Shown piece by piece: positions 1 to 9,991 of a stretch of DNA of 64,000 nt. Within the stretch, counting starts at the first letter, position 1, and each line of letters opens with the position of its first letter. The DNA comes from Tridacna crocea (Eukaryota; Mollusca; Bivalvia; Cardiida; Cardiidae), in NCBI GenBank assembly GCA_943736015.1, contig OX031063.1, positions 45,834,672 to 45,898,671 of the forward strand, read 5' to 3'. A model generated the notes under the pieces. That model worked only from the letters and a program-made list of their open reading frames with translations. It ran no database searches and was not told the origin of the DNA. A program made the translations under genes and the position numbers.

Positions 1-320
1 TTTCAGTTTTTGATGGGTTACATTGAGGTAAAGAAACGATCATGTAAAAAATGGGAATCTCCTCACAGATTTTGTGCGAACGTTTCAAACTGTCATGTTT
101 TCACACGTTGACGACTAAAACTACAATTTTAGCACACCCGCTGCTTGCTTGCAGTCTGGTCTTCGATCTGCACTGTCCAATAGGAAGGTATCTCACCCAC
201 AAAAAAGATCGTTTGCGATTGCAAAATGTTTTTTGTTACAATCAGCTTGAAACTTTCGTTTCACTTTTTTAGCAAATTAAATAATAAATTTGAGACACCA
301 GCAGGTGAAAGCGCAGTGAC
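1..320. other. unassigned sequence
   Basis: No gene, RNA or recognisable repeat is seen. The 73-codon open frame in this stretch has no recognisable motif and is probably chance. Confidence 0.4.
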
Positions 321-570
321 CAAACTAAGAGCAAGTTAGGCAAGGCTGTCTGAGTGTTGGCACAAACTCAAGGTACTAGAGAAAGACAAGTGTGAGTGTG
401 GAGAAATTGAATCTATCAAGCATTATCTCTTGGAATGCTGCTTGTATGAGACTGAACGAGAATAACTCAGAAGAGAATCGCAGGAAATGTACGACATAGC
501 TCGTCTTGATTTGCCATTACTCTTAGATGTAAATCCCAATGAAGGATTCAAGGATGAGAGATTTTTAATC
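321..570 (+). pseudogene. non-LTR retrotransposon (LINE) 3' ORF remnant
   Basis: Read in one frame this gives a peptide with the pattern KCECGEIESIKHYLLECCLYETERE followed by LRRES, split here by two in-frame stops (one near the start, one after ETERE). The C-x-C-G-x8-H-x4-C arrangement followed by a YE-x-ER segment resembles the cysteine/histidine tail seen at the C-terminus of many LINE reverse transcriptase proteins. No RT, endonuclease or poly-A tail is visible. It ends against a TH1 element at 581. I infer a 5'-truncated, dead LINE fragment; the exact clade cannot be told. Confidence 0.55.
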
Positions 571-580
571 CTCTCAGCGC

Positions 581-810
581 TTAACCCATTACCAAACAAC
601 AAAATTTTACGGTTGTCCAAATCGAAAGCATTTGCACACGACAAAATAAAAGTGGCTGAAAATTCAAGATTCAAGATGTGAAGGGTAGAAAACAGTGTGG
701 GAAAAGGAGAAAATGATGGTAACCAGCATTTTCTCCTTTTCCCACAATGTTTTCTAAAGGCTTCTTTCACAGGGTCGTCAAAAGTAGGGATTGTGTGGTA
801 ACGGGGTTAA
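581..810 (-). mobile_element. TH1 MITE copy (TTAA-flanked, hairpin centre)
   Basis: Complete copy: TTAACCCATTACC at the left end and GGTAACGGGGTTAA at the right, with the central palindrome at roughly 687-757. Orientation is given relative to the copy at 22,961, whose ACGCCCCTAAGAAA half comes first. It carries no coding capacity. By end structure it is a piggyBac-type non-autonomous element. Confidence 0.85.
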
Positions 811-885
811 GACCTATGTGACAGAAACAAAACGTTTTGTCACTCTAAATCCAGGACAATAAACTTTTTTTTCAAAAAAATATGT

Positions 886-962
886 CGTCGGTTTACTTCA
901 AAAACCTCGTAACTACAGCTTGTAACAAGCTGTAGTTACGAGGTTTTAGAAGTAAACCGACG
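886..962. repeat. 77-bp hairpin repeat (family 4), copy 1
   Basis: An almost perfect inverted repeat with ends CGTCGGTTTACTTC and its complement. The two arms meet at CTTGTAACAAG, leaving almost no loop. A second copy of identical length lies at 13,928-14,004, so it is a dispersed mobile unit rather than a one-off hairpin. Confidence 0.8.
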
Positions 963-1394
963 ATATGTATCAATAACCAAGAGTCTATATTCATACAAGG
1001 TTAGTTTTACTATGATAAAGAAGATATCATAGTAGTTTTATGGCTTTTTGTCCTTAAACAGAAAATACAGGAGATGTACAGGATAAGAACTAACATGGTA
1101 AAAAATGACAACATTGCCAATAAGAATGCTCTTATCAAATGTCTTCGCATTATGAAAATTCCAAAGATTATCTTTTTAGTAATAATCCTCATAAATCCCA
1201 GATAATCGCATTACAAAAAACAACGCGATTGTCAAAATTTATCGTTTAAAGTAATATTTTGTTAAAATAGTACTTGAATCAATCGTTGAAAGTAGTTAGC
1301 ATAGTTCTGGCACGAATAAGGGAGGCATAAGCTGGGTTTATGCTGGCTTTAGTTCAAATATGATAATCAATAGCCCAGCTTGAACTCCAGCCCC
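963..1394. other. unassigned sequence
   Basis: Nothing recognisable. It is AT-rich, and its short open frames have no motif. Confidence 0.35.
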
Positions 1395-1398
1395 ACCT

Positions 1399-1520
1399 CG
1401 TGGTTTCCGTAATTGTGGGGTAGAGCGTCAGCTTCGTAAACATAAGGTCCTGAGTTCGATACCCGGGAGCGGGTATTAATTTTGGGATTTTTCATTGGCC
1501 CTACACATTCGGGGCGAGTA
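1399..1520 (+). repeat. tRNA-headed SINE, copy 1
   Basis: The segment has a tRNA-like internal promoter: an A-box-like GTGGGGTAGAGCG and a B-box-like GAGTTCGATACCC about 30 bases later. A shared body follows (GATTTTTCATTGGCCC...CACATTCGG). The same head and body occur inverted at 10,985-11,195 and 48,345-48,560. It is not a tRNA gene: no cloverleaf can be folded and the body is not tRNA. Its 3' end abuts the inverted-repeat element at 1,526. Confidence 0.7.
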
Positions 1521-1525
1521 CTGCA

Positions 1526-1735
1526 CCCGTATTCACCAATCATATTTAAGAATATTCTTTGTCTTATTCTTTAAGGTTTTCTAAATTTATAAGAAACACA
1601 ACTTCTGATTGGCTAAACCGAATGGTTTAGCCAATCGAATGGTTTAGCCAATCAGAAGTGGTGTTACTTACAAATGTAGAAAATTCTTGAGAATAAGAAA
1701 AAAGAACGTGCTTAAGAATGGTTGGTGAATACGGG
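1526..1735. mobile_element. inverted-repeat MITE (family 5), full copy
   Basis: The ends are CCCGTATTCACCAA and TTGGTGAATACGGG. The homology continues inward through both arms (CTTATTCT... and AACTTCTGATTGGCTAAACC) to a short centre, so the whole 210 bp is one imperfect palindrome. A partial copy of the inner part lies at 24,914-25,012. No target duplication is certain. Confidence 0.65.
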
Positions 1736-1904
1736 CCCTGGTGAAGTTCCCAGAAAGCAGAATTGAGAAGGGGCTTCTGCTCGTGCTCTCGTATGAGGTT
1801 TTGAGGGACCTCTCTCGAGAAAAATTAACGTCGATAAGAATGTTAACCCGTATCCTACTAAATAACTTAAAAATAAACTTTCAAACTGAAAGTGACAACC
1901 CATT

Positions 1905-2365
1905 ATTTCATGCTTTCCGGTAGGATATCGAGAAATAGCAGTGAAAATATTTTTCGATCTTACACTGGTACCACCAGTGAAAATACCGATTTCACGTTCT
2001 TCTTGCCAAGGTAAATTGCGCGTGCCTAACAACCAGATGGGAAATATGACGTCATATACCTTACATTTCTCGTGCTTGACGTAACATTGTAATATGTTGC
2101 TATGCAGCAGGGGTACGCCACGGGGAATAACGGAAAAGAGCTGTACTGGATTTTGATAAAGTTCCTCCCAGAAAGGGTAAAAAGCATGAAATAAATAGAA
2201 TATTTGGGTTTTTTTTCGGTGAAAGATCGAAATTTATTTCATTTCGTAAACACCATCGGTAATATTTTCACTCGTGGCTGCGCCACTCGTTAAGATATTA
2301 CCGATGATATCCACTCGATGAAATAAATTTCGATCTTTCACCGAAAAAAAAAATATCCTCTATAT
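1905..2365 (-). repeat. dispersed repeat family 6, long copy
   Basis: This shares, in reversed order and strand, a long series of blocks with 14,270-14,795: CATGCTTTCCGGTA, ATTTTCACTGG, ATATGACGTCATATACC, CCACGGGGAATAA, and an inverted repeat at about 2,206-2,345 with arms AAGATCGAAATTTATTTCAT. Shorter pieces lie at 3,105-3,268 and 8,684-8,835. No coding potential is seen and the class is unknown. Confidence 0.6.
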
Positions 2366-2386
2366 CTTTGCTAATTCAAGGGAAAT

Positions 2387-2495
2387 TTTCGGGAAAGATA
2401 CCTCCTTATCGGACAGAGCAGATTCAAGATCAGACTGCACGTTCTGTGCAGTCTGATCTGAATCTACACTGTCCGCAACAGATGAGCGAGTCGCA
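2387..2495 (-). mobile_element. family 2 hairpin element, partial
   Basis: It contains the family 2 core hairpin, AAGATCAGACTGCACG facing its complement, with GACAG/CTGTCC shoulders and the GAGCGAGTCGCAC flank. The TTAA ends are not preserved. Confidence 0.55.
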
Positions 2496-3104
2496 CTTTA
2501 AAAAGGGAAAGATGGAAAGTTGTCAAAGATTTTTTTCCATCTAAATCTGCTTTACGTTTCAACAGGTTCCTTTAAGAAGTTCCTAATCGCAAAGAAAACA
2601 TAAAATCGCTGTATAAATAAAGGTAAATAAAGCGTGCTTCTAACTCTCACGATGACCGTTTTAAGTAGGGTCTAAACATTTTAGAGATAATTTATTTGAA
2701 AGATTTATTTTAAGTTTTAACCATAAACCCTTTCTCGAACAAATACATTGAATAGCTCGTGAAACAGCAGGCGCGATATTGCCGATACAAACATAATCAT
2801 GTTCTTTTTCTCATTGAGTTTACGGAAAAAGGGGTGTTTTTTTTCTTTCCTATAAATCCTTTTCACTTTTAATTGGAAATACCATGCCTGTAATTCAATT
2901 AACATATGCAACAAGTGGTCTGATTAGACATAAATAGACATTTGTAGCATTTTCTTTTTCCTTTTTTTACAATTAGAAAATGGTACTAGAGCATTCGAAA
3001 AAAAAAAAAATGTATTTCTTTGAAAAGCCCCCCTTCCCCAGTATCATGATAAAAGTAAATGTTTTTTTTTTTGAATCTATTTCATATACATAGATAATAT
3101 TTTT
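2496..3104. other. unassigned sequence
   Basis: AT-rich with several poly-A/poly-T runs. No gene or recognised repeat. Confidence 0.35.
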
Positions 3105-3268
3105 TTCGGTAGATGACGTCATATTTCCACCTGGTTGTGAATCACGTGCATTATATTCTGGTAACTAGAATTTAAAAATCGGTATTTTCACTGGTCGTGA
3201 TCATGAAATGTCAAAAAATAATTCACCGATATTTTCGATAAACTACCGGAAAGTATGAAATAAATACG
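3105..3268 (+). repeat. dispersed repeat family 6, fragment
   Basis: It shares GATGACGTCATATTTCCACC, GGTATTTTCACTGGTCGTGA and the TTCACCGATATTTTCGATAAA block with 14,580-14,790, in the same orientation. Confidence 0.55.
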
Positions 3269-4067
3269 AATATTTAAAAGGAATAAAAGCAGTTTTGCTT
3301 TTCATTCCTTTTTATATACGAGCCTTAAACGCAAACTATCATACTTAGAATAATAATAATTCAACATTGAATGTGAAATGCCGACAGACTCAAGATGGGG
3401 TACAGGGGTACGTTATGGTAAGTAATTCAAAAAGTAATACATTTGAAGGATTTATCTTTAAGTTTAAAAACAATATTTATATCTCCCACTAGTTACAGAT
3501 ATTTTCGAGGCTGTTAAAGTTGGTATTTGAACTTCGTTAAACTGATTATAAATCTATTACTTTTCAAATGACAGTAATCCGTTAGGTCAACAAGTCGCGT
3601 GGCAGGTCACTGTTTAACAAACGATTTTTTGTTTGTTTTCTAAAACGATAATAAGGAATTTGTGGCCTTTTTATTCACATTTAGGTAAGAAATGAGATTC
3701 TCCTCCCGATTTCAGATTTTTTTTTTTAAATTTGACTACGAGTTGTTTTCAACATTAAAAAAAAAATGGCACCCTTCAAAGATGGACCGATCAACTTCGT
3801 TACAGAATTTGCGAATCTATCATAATAGACCCATTGAGTGCAGGATATATTTTTTGGGGGGCCACAAAAAAAAAATCCCTAAACATTTCAATCTCAAGGA
3901 TATTTTTTGCGGAAACATTTCACAGAAAAGACAAAAAGTAGTTTAAAGATTTGGATTTGCACAGTCGTAAAAACTTAAAAAGGTGTGCCTAGCGTTCACA
4001 ATGTTTAAGAAAAAGAAAAACTCGTCCGTCTAAAAAGCAGTGAAACTACATGACCAGTTATCATACA
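3269..4067. other. unassigned sequence
   Basis: No gene or recognised repeat. The 84-codon frame at 3,692-3,946 is low-complexity (Phe/Lys from T and A runs) and is not called. Confidence 0.35.
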
Positions 4068-4262
4068 AGTCCGAAATTTTTACGACCTTGAAGAAAAGGC
4101 TTTTGAAAACATTGTATGAAAAGGAGAAAATGCTGGTAACCAGCATTTTCTCCTTTTCCCACAATGTTTTCTAACCTTTAAAATATAAATCTCAACAATT
4201 TAAGCCATATTTAGTCAGTGGTCTACAAATGCCTTTTCTTTGGACATAATTATCTAAAAATT
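4068..4262 (+). mobile_element. TH1 MITE, ends eroded
   Basis: The central palindrome is well kept (GAAAATGCTGGTAACCAGCA at its middle). The flanking halves are recognisable (ACGACCTTGAAGAAAAGGC on the left, CTACAAATGCC...TTTGGAC on the right), but neither TTAA terminus can be placed. Confidence 0.65.
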
Positions 4263-4952
4263 TGTAGTCAATCCCAAGCTCTTTCGCAAACATCGGATTT
4301 TTCACTTCATTTCAGGAAACACAAGCAAAAAAGAAATTTCTGTTTCTGTCCAAAGAGAAAACAAACCATAAAACGTCTCCAGTAAGTACAAAGCTATATC
4401 TATTCGCCCAATCGCCCAAAAAATCCTTGGTGGAGAAAAACCCGAATTGACACCTCACCATCTGAAACATCTGACAAAAAATCTTATTGTTGGATTTGAC
4501 AGTTTTTAGAGAAGGAGAAGTTATATTACGGTAGACGCTGCTTTTTCCAATTACGTGGAAATGAATTTAGACGCATGCCCCGGCTGGCCACGTTTCGTGG
4601 AAGATTAGTTTTTACACTCGGTTAACACTTTTTCACACCTTCATTTCTGAAGAGCGTTTCCTGTGCAATGTCGTCGTCTTATTAGCCCTGACAACCCCAT
4701 ATATTTTGGCGCTAGGACGTCTGCAAGGGAACAGTAATAAATAAACTCATACTTAAACCTCACTCGTTTTCTCGATTTCGACCAAAGAATCTGGCATCGT
4801 CTCGCTGGTAATCAAGTCGGAGGGGGAGAAATTGGATTAGGAGGTTTGAGGTGATGTTTGGGGTTAAAAATCTTTGAACCTGGCTTCCGGCGCACCGTGA
4901 CTCCTCATGCATCATTTTCTTTTTCTATCACCGGACAGAGTAGGAAACCAGC
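4263..4952. other. unassigned sequence
   Basis: No gene, RNA or repeat recognised in about 690 bases. Confidence 0.35.
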
Positions 4953-5172
4953 TTGAACCCTTTACCAAACTACAAGTACACGTGACAAATTTTAGACTTC
5001 AGTTTTGAAAGTATATGAAGATTTATAACATTAAATGCGGCTAGAGTGGTGAAATTTACCTTAATAAGGATAGAAAACATCGCGGGAAAATCTAAAATCC
5101 TTTTTCCACGATGTTTACAAAAGGCTATTTCTTCCAGGTTGTTAGACATTTGATTGTGCGCCAAAGGGTAAA
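4953..5172 (-). mobile_element. TH1 MITE, diverged
   Basis: The left end is TTGAACCCTTTACC and the right end CCAAAGGGTAA. The centre has decayed to AACATCGCGGGAAAATC facing CCTTTTTCCACGATGTT, so the hairpin is weakened. An old copy. Confidence 0.6.
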
Positions 5173-5434
5173 TAAGGTTAACGATATTACAGAAACCATC
5201 GAAAAAACACAGAAAACATATTGAATTCTAGATATAACTTCTACTATTATTTTCTCTTCTTTAATTACAATTGAATAAACTTTAAAAGGATCTCTTTTAA
5301 ATTCATCAAAATCTTCATAAAAAATCTGACATATGGTACTAGTGGCTTAGCGATTGGGTCCCCTAGATGACTTCAGCTAAGACGTTCAGTCTCGACTCAG
5401 AAGGTACTTTCGCCAAATGTGTGAGTAAATTTTC

Positions 5435-5650
5435 TTAACCCTTAAAGTGCTGAATTAATAGAGGAGACATTTTTAAATAGGAAAAAAACATCTGAAATAT
5501 TGCTGCACCGAGGTTTTTTTTTGCCAGAATATGTAACAGAATAGTGGACAGTGTAGGTCCAAGATCAGACTACATGTTCTGTGCAGTCTGATCTTGAACT
5601 ACACTGTCCACAAAAACAAATTAAGTTGGTTCCGGCGCTTTAACGGTTAA
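5435..5650. mobile_element. family 2 hairpin element with TTAA ends
   Basis: It starts TTAACCCTTAAAGTGC and ends with the near-complement GCGCTTTAACGGTTAA, so both TTAA flanks and terminal inverted repeats are readable. The core hairpin at about 5,549-5,612 is GGACAGTGTAGG...GATCAGACT facing its complement. Noncoding. A TTAA-duplicating, piggyBac-type MITE is inferred. Confidence 0.65.
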
Positions 5651-5935
5651 ACGCTGCTAATAACTGAAGGTCAGTTTTTATGCTATTTATACTAACATTT
5701 TTTCTATTAAGTTAGAATACTTTTATTTGATTCTGTTTTTTTTTTCTCTTTTTTTTCTTTAGAGATAGAACAAAATATGTAGTAACGTTATAAATTCTAC
5801 AAACTTTCTAATGTTATATTGCTGAACGGGAACGGGAAATAGACCATCTACTCGTAATGAAAATGTTCCCCGAGAGCTTGGCTCTACCAAATAAAAGATG
5901 GTAGCCTATTGAACATTTAGTAGCAGCTTGCATAG

Positions 5936-6185
5936 CTCAGTTGGTGGAGCGTAGGACTCGTGATTATGAGGGTTTGTTTTCGATTCCAACGGCTGGCCAT
6001 CGAAAATTACCAAAGTTTTTCGGACGAGACGTTAAACCCATGTCCCGTGTGCTATGCACCGAGCACGTTAAAGAACTAGGCGTAACTTAGGATGGGTTTC
6101 GTCCTGTATCTGCACTAACTTATCCCCCGTAGCAATTTTAACAGCTTTCAGGAGCGTCGCACATATAGGAAACCGGCGAAGATAA
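5936..6185 (+). repeat. tRNA-headed SINE with conserved central domain
   Basis: The head GCTTGCATAGCTCAGTTGG is an excellent tRNA A-box region, and TTTTCGATTCCAAC serves as a B box. The body includes GGACGAGACGTTAAACCC and CACCGAGCACGTTAAAGAAC. I associate this type of central domain with the animal MetaSINE superfamily, from memory. A tail of the same SINE lies at 9,411-9,548. It is a retroposon, not a tRNA gene. Confidence 0.65.
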
Positions 6186-6356
6186 CTAAACGCAAAGTCA
6201 ATCAATCAACCATGATTTAAGAGGTTACAATAAGTACTCCGGAACAGAACGTTTATATGCATTCTGTGTTAGTTTGAAGAAAGGAACTGTAGTAGAGGCT
6301 TGCAAGACAAAAAGGGGCTAAATGTATCAGCGCGATGATTAATACCAAGACTGCCA

Positions 6357-6585
6357 TTAACCCTTTCCCAAACGGCATATTTTGGACCAGACCAAATTGA
6401 AAGCATTTTGCAGATGACAAATTGACAGTTGCTAACAGAACGATTTTTCAATATGATAGGGTAGAAAACATTGTGGGAAAAGGAGAAAATGCTGGTTACC
6501 AGCAGTTTCTCCTTTTCCCACGATCTTTTCAAAATGCTTCTATTCCTGACCCGTAAAAACCAGGGATTGTTTGGGAAAGGGTTAA
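6357..6585 (-). mobile_element. TH1 MITE, CCCAAACG subtype
   Basis: Complete copy with TTAACCCTTTCCCAAACG and TTTGGGAAAGGGTTAA ends. It belongs to the same subtype as the insertion at 53,372-53,600. The central palindrome is intact except for CAGCAGTTT in place of CAGCATTTT in one arm. Confidence 0.85.
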
Positions 6586-6612
6586 ATGATTATGGCTCCA
6601 GAAACCCCATTC

Positions 6613-6735
6613 GGCCAGCAACACGCAAAGAGGGGCATTCGGACATATGCGTAAGGTGTCGTCTCGGATGATGTTTTTAAAATGCCTCATTCCCAGGGTC
6701 GTTAAAAGTCATCATTTTGCCTGGTAAAGGGTTGA
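6613..6735. mobile_element. chimera: family 3 end joined to half a TH1
   Basis: Bases 6,613-6,669 match the end of the 263-bp family 3 element (CAACACGCAAAG, GCATTCGGACATATGCGTAA, GTGTCGTCTCGGAT). They run directly into the right half of a TH1 (GATGTTTTTAAAATGCC...CCTGGTAAAGGGTTG). Probably a deletion joined two elements, or one inserted into the other and the rest was lost. Confidence 0.5.
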
Positions 6736-6887
6736 AAAATAGTCTTAAAATCCTAGCAATACGCAAAATTAGCCTGTGTGTTTATTTTCTTACGAAATGA
6801 TCGAATTTTAAACTTGTCCAAAGGAAAATACTTTGATTTAAAAAATAAGACGTGACTTAAAAAATTCAAACTTTCCATGCTTTTCGT

Positions 6888-7110
6888 TCAACTCTTTACC
6901 TAACGACAAAATTTTAGGTTTGTCCAAATCGAAAGCATTTACAGACGACAAAATAAAAGTGACTGGAAATTTGAAATTTGTTTTGTGAAAGGTAGAATGT
7001 GGGAAAAGGAGACAGTGCTCGTTACCAGCATTTTCTCCTTTTCCCACAATGTTTCCCAAGGCTTCTTTCTCAGGGTCATCAAAAGTAGGGATTGTGTTGT
7101 AATGGGTTAA
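6888..7110 (-). mobile_element. TH1 MITE copy
   Basis: Left end TCAACTCTTTACC (TTAA mutated), right end GTTGTAATGGGTTAA. The central palindrome is present with one arm shortened near GGAGACAGTGCTCG. Immediately after it, 7,112-7,175 holds a scrap of another TH1 centre. Confidence 0.75.
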
Positions 7111-7197
7111 AAGAGCAGAAAAGGGAAAAAACTGCTGGTTACCATTTTCTCCTTTTTTCACAGCCTTTTCATCACCCGTCTACCTCGTCGTAGGAAA

Positions 7198-7411
7198 TTA
7201 ACCCTTTGGCTGCAATGAGCGACTCAAAGGACCTGTTGGAGACAGTGTAGATTAAGATCAGACTGCGCAGAACGTGCAGTCTGATCTTAGAGCTACACAT
7301 TCCGACAGGGAGATTTTTTTTTCCGCCAAGAAATGACTTTGAGATAGCAATATTTGAGTTTTTTTGCTGTCGACTGCCGAAAGTTTCATGCTAGTTAAAT
7401 AGCAGGGTAAC
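7198..7411 (+). mobile_element. family 2 hairpin element abutting a TH1
   Basis: It starts TTAACCCTTTGGCTGCAATG and ends AGCAGGGTAA. The core hairpin is AGATCAGACTGCGCAGAA facing its complement, inside GACAGTGTAG/CTACACATTCC shoulders. Its terminal GTAA is also the first four bases of the next element. Confidence 0.7.
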
Positions 7412-7635
7412 CCTTTACCCCATAATGCATTTCTATTGTATCTCTAATTGACCCTAAATAACAGCAAGGATGAAGCTGTTTCTTATGTGTATATGACACC
7501 TTTGGATAGCATAGAAAACATTGTGGCAAAAGGTGAAATTGCTCGTCACGAGCAATTTCACCTTTTGCCACAATGTTTTCCAAAGGCTCCTACAAGCAAG
7601 GCGTAGAAATGAGTATCTATGGAGTAAAGGGTTAA
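7408..7635 (+). mobile_element. TH1b variant MITE, copy 1
   Basis: Ends GTAACCCTTTACCCC and GGAGTAAAGGGTTAA. The centre is a variant palindrome (TGTGGCAAAAGGTGAAATTG, then CTCGTCACGAG, then the complement). The flanks differ from ordinary TH1 (CTGTTTCTTATGTGTATATG). A second copy with the same sequence lies inverted at 34,514-34,742, so this is a distinct subfamily. Confidence 0.8.
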
Positions 7636-8096
7636 GGATTAGGGCACTGTCTAGAATATGGGTTGAATGCATACTGACTGCACTGGTAAAAGTTGAAATT
7701 TTCGATGACTCCTATATTTCCTATGTAGCGAGGTATCAATAATGAAGCGCCATACACTGACACCACAATTGGTAATGCCAGTGGATAAAATAGGGCCAGC
7801 GATTTCACCCAAATCCCAAGGGAGGTAATCCTCGCACGCCGAGAGCGATTGACGAAAGGTCGTAAATCTCACGAAAACACGAAAAGCGAAACTGAGCGCG
7901 AAGATCTGTTTTTCCAGAGGTGTTTTACGAGGATATGGGGTTGATTCGCTGTTTGACATGTTAATACGTCTTCCCTATTGATTACGGATATACGAGAAAC
8001 TGCACGCAGTCCCCTAACATAATGGTGATTTGTTATCTTTTGGTTTTTGTGTTATTTCCTAATAAATTGGAGAGTTTTTTGCGAGCAGCTCTGAAA
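7636..8096. other. unassigned sequence
   Basis: No supported gene. The 102-codon minus-strand frame at 7,651-7,959 has no recognisable domain and no splice context, so it is not called. Confidence 0.35.
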
Positions 8097-8361
8097 TGGC
8101 CTGCAACACGCGAAAAAGTGGCATTCGGACATATACGTAAAGTGTCGTCTCGGATCAGACTGCGCAATCCACACAGGCAAATCTGAAACGTCACTTTCCG
8201 TTTTTATGTAATTTTCTGTTTTGCATTAAGTATATTGTAGCACAAAATCTAATATAGCCGAAAAGTGCCGTCTCGGATAAGCCTGCGCATATTGCGCATG
8301 CTGATCCGAGATGACACTTTACGCAAATGTCCGAATGCCCCTCTTCGCTTGTTGCAAGCCA
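8097..8361 (+). mobile_element. family 3 MITE (two-hairpin element), diverged copy
   Basis: Ends TGGCCTGCAACACGCG and TTGCAAGCCA. Inside are two hairpins: TCGTCTCGGATCAGACTGC with its partner, and GTGCCGTCTCGGATAAGCC with its partner, separated by a GATTTTGTGCTA-like segment (on the complement). Cleaner copies lie at 35,014 and 44,866. Confidence 0.75.
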
Positions 8362-8683
8362 AATAATTTAGCATGCAGAGTAAACAAGACTCTCATTCAG
8401 CTATTTGAAAGAAAACAAGGCGTACACTTCTGTTTAAGTAAAACAAAACCCTCCATAAATAACTAGATAAATAAATTATTAGATAGGAATAAATACTTAA
8501 ATTAAAAATGAATAGATAGGAATAAATAGTTAAACCTGAAAATTAAATGAACGGCATTCTTGCAAATGGGGATTTAATGCAGGCCCGTGATTCATTATAA
8601 CCGGAAGTCAAAACACATTTGAGCGGCACACTGGCAAATGAGATTTAATGTAATGTATCGCCGTAAAGCCTTGTAATTTATTT
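8362..8683. other. unassigned sequence
   Basis: AT-rich, with a near-duplicate stretch TAGATAGGAATAAATA at about 8,481 and 8,513. No gene. Confidence 0.35.
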
Positions 8684-8835
8684 CAGGCTTTTCGGTAGGT
8701 TATCGAGAAATATCAGTAAAACATTTTTTGATAGAGAAAATACCAAATTTTGCATTCTAGTTACCTAGGTAACCCGCGTGACTCACAATTAGATGGAAAT
8801 ATGACGTCATTTACCTTACATTTCTCGCGTTTTAC
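8684..8835 (-). repeat. dispersed repeat family 6, fragment
   Basis: It shares CTTTTCGGTAGGTTATCGAG, ATGGAAATATGACGTCAT and ACCTTACATTTCTCG with 1,910-2,075. Confidence 0.55.
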
Positions 8836-8865
8836 GGAATAGGGGGGTGATTTAATAAACGGAGA

Positions 8866-9040
8866 GATGCAAATGCTACATGCTAGCCGATCACCGGGTA
8901 GCGTTTTATTGAGCACACGTTTATATCAGTTTGATATTCAAAAGAACGTTTGTGTTTTTGAAAAAAAAATTGTCCACTTTTGTACCCAGAATGCTAAAAT
9001 TAGATAGATGTGTATTTGTAGAATGCCATCTAGCGATCTA
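8866..9040 (+). mobile_element. Y element, 3' half only
   Basis: It repeats, with moderate divergence, the second half of the Y copy at 9,058-9,410 (TTTATTGAGCACACGTTTAT, TTGATATTCAAA, AAATTAGATAGATGTGTATT, GCCATCTAGCG). Only about 17 bases separate it from the full Y copy. Confidence 0.6.
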
Positions 9041-9057
9041 CCTTTACACCGAGCACG

Positions 9058-9410
9058 CGTTGTCTGCGCATGTCATATTCTTCGTAGATTCGACTGTCTT
9101 ATATGACGCATCACTAGCCCCGAAAGCGCGCAGACTGTAATATTACGCTCTATAAATTAGCAATGTAGAAAATAGCTTTTATCAATACGTTTGAGGAGAA
9201 ATGAGACCTGCTTTAGCTCCAGATTTCTCTAAACTGCTGATCATAACTGGGTGAATTGCACGAGGTAGTGTTTCATTGAGTAAACGTTTATTTTAGTTTG
9301 AAATTCAAAGTAATGTTTGTCGCGTAGGAAAGTGGTTCGGTTCTGTACCCTGAGGATGCCCAAATTAGATAGATGAGTATTTATAAAATGCCATCTAGCG
9401 GGAGATAATG
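9058..9410 (+). mobile_element. Y element, full 353-bp copy inside a SINE
   Basis: Y is defined by comparison with 25,438-25,790, which has the same length on the opposite strand. Here CCGAGCACG occurs at 9,049-9,057 and again at 9,411-9,419, a 9-bp (or 8-bp) target duplication. That motif belongs to the SINE body seen intact at 6,049, so Y inserted into a SINE. I see no terminal inverted repeat and no coding potential. The class is undecided: 8-bp duplications suggest a hAT-type mechanism, but the missing TIRs argue against a simple hAT MITE. Confidence 0.65.
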
Positions 9411-9548
9411 CCGAGCACGTTTAAAAACCAAGTGAGCAGAACGGGTTTCGTTCTGTATCTGGCACTTTTTCCCGAAACATAAATAATAATGTTATGTAGG
9501 CGTTGCTGGCAACTGGTGTTGACGACAAATAAACGAAAATCAATAAAC
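9411..9548 (+). repeat. SINE 3' part, interrupted by Y
   Basis: CCGAGCACGTTTAAAAACC, then GGGTTTCGTTCTGTATCTG, then an ATAAACGAAAATCAATAAACC tail match the second half of the SINE at 5,936-6,185. Confidence 0.55.
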
Positions 9549-9555
9549 CTACCTA

Positions 9556-9785
9556 CTGAAACTTTCACACACAATGACGACTTTTGACGACCTTTGGAAA
9601 GAAGCCTTTTGAATACCTTGTGGGAAAAGGAGAAAATGCTGGTAACCAGCATTCTCTCCTTTTCCAACAATGTTTTTTTTCCCTATCACTAAACAATAGC
9701 ACCGTTTGAGCCACACTGAAATTGTCGTCTGCAAATGCTTTCAATTTGGACAGGGTTAAAATTTTATCATCTGGTAAAGGGTTGA
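9556..9785 (+). mobile_element. TH1 cluster, copy 1 of 4
   Basis: The left end has decayed to ACTTTCACACACAATGACG. The right end is TGGTAAAGGGTTGAA. The palindrome is intact apart from CATTCTCTCC. Its degraded TTAA is shared with the next copy. Confidence 0.75.
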
Positions 9786-9991
9786 ACTTTCACAAGACGA
9801 AAAGAGTTTCGTCAAAATTTAAGACCAAAAGTGATTTAGCTCATTCCATAGTAACGCTATCTTAAAATGTAGGAAACGTCGTGGGTGAAGGAGAAATTGC
9901 TAGTCAATATCATTTTCTCCTTTTCCCACGATGTTTCAAAGGCTTCTTCCTCGGGATCCTTAACACGCAACACCCTGTGATGAAGGTTTAA
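9782..9991 (-). mobile_element. TH1 cluster, copy 2 of 4
   Basis: Starts TTGAACTTTCACAAGACG and ends GTGATGAAGGTTTAA. The centre is eroded (AACGTCGTGGGTGAAGG). It shares terminal TTAA-like tetramers with both neighbours. Confidence 0.6.

Noticed and set aside
1399-1470. tRNA gene
   Set aside because: Same reason; the sequence is shared with two other SINE copies.
5936-6010. tRNA gene
   Set aside because: A and B boxes are present but the acceptor and anticodon stems do not form and a SINE body follows.
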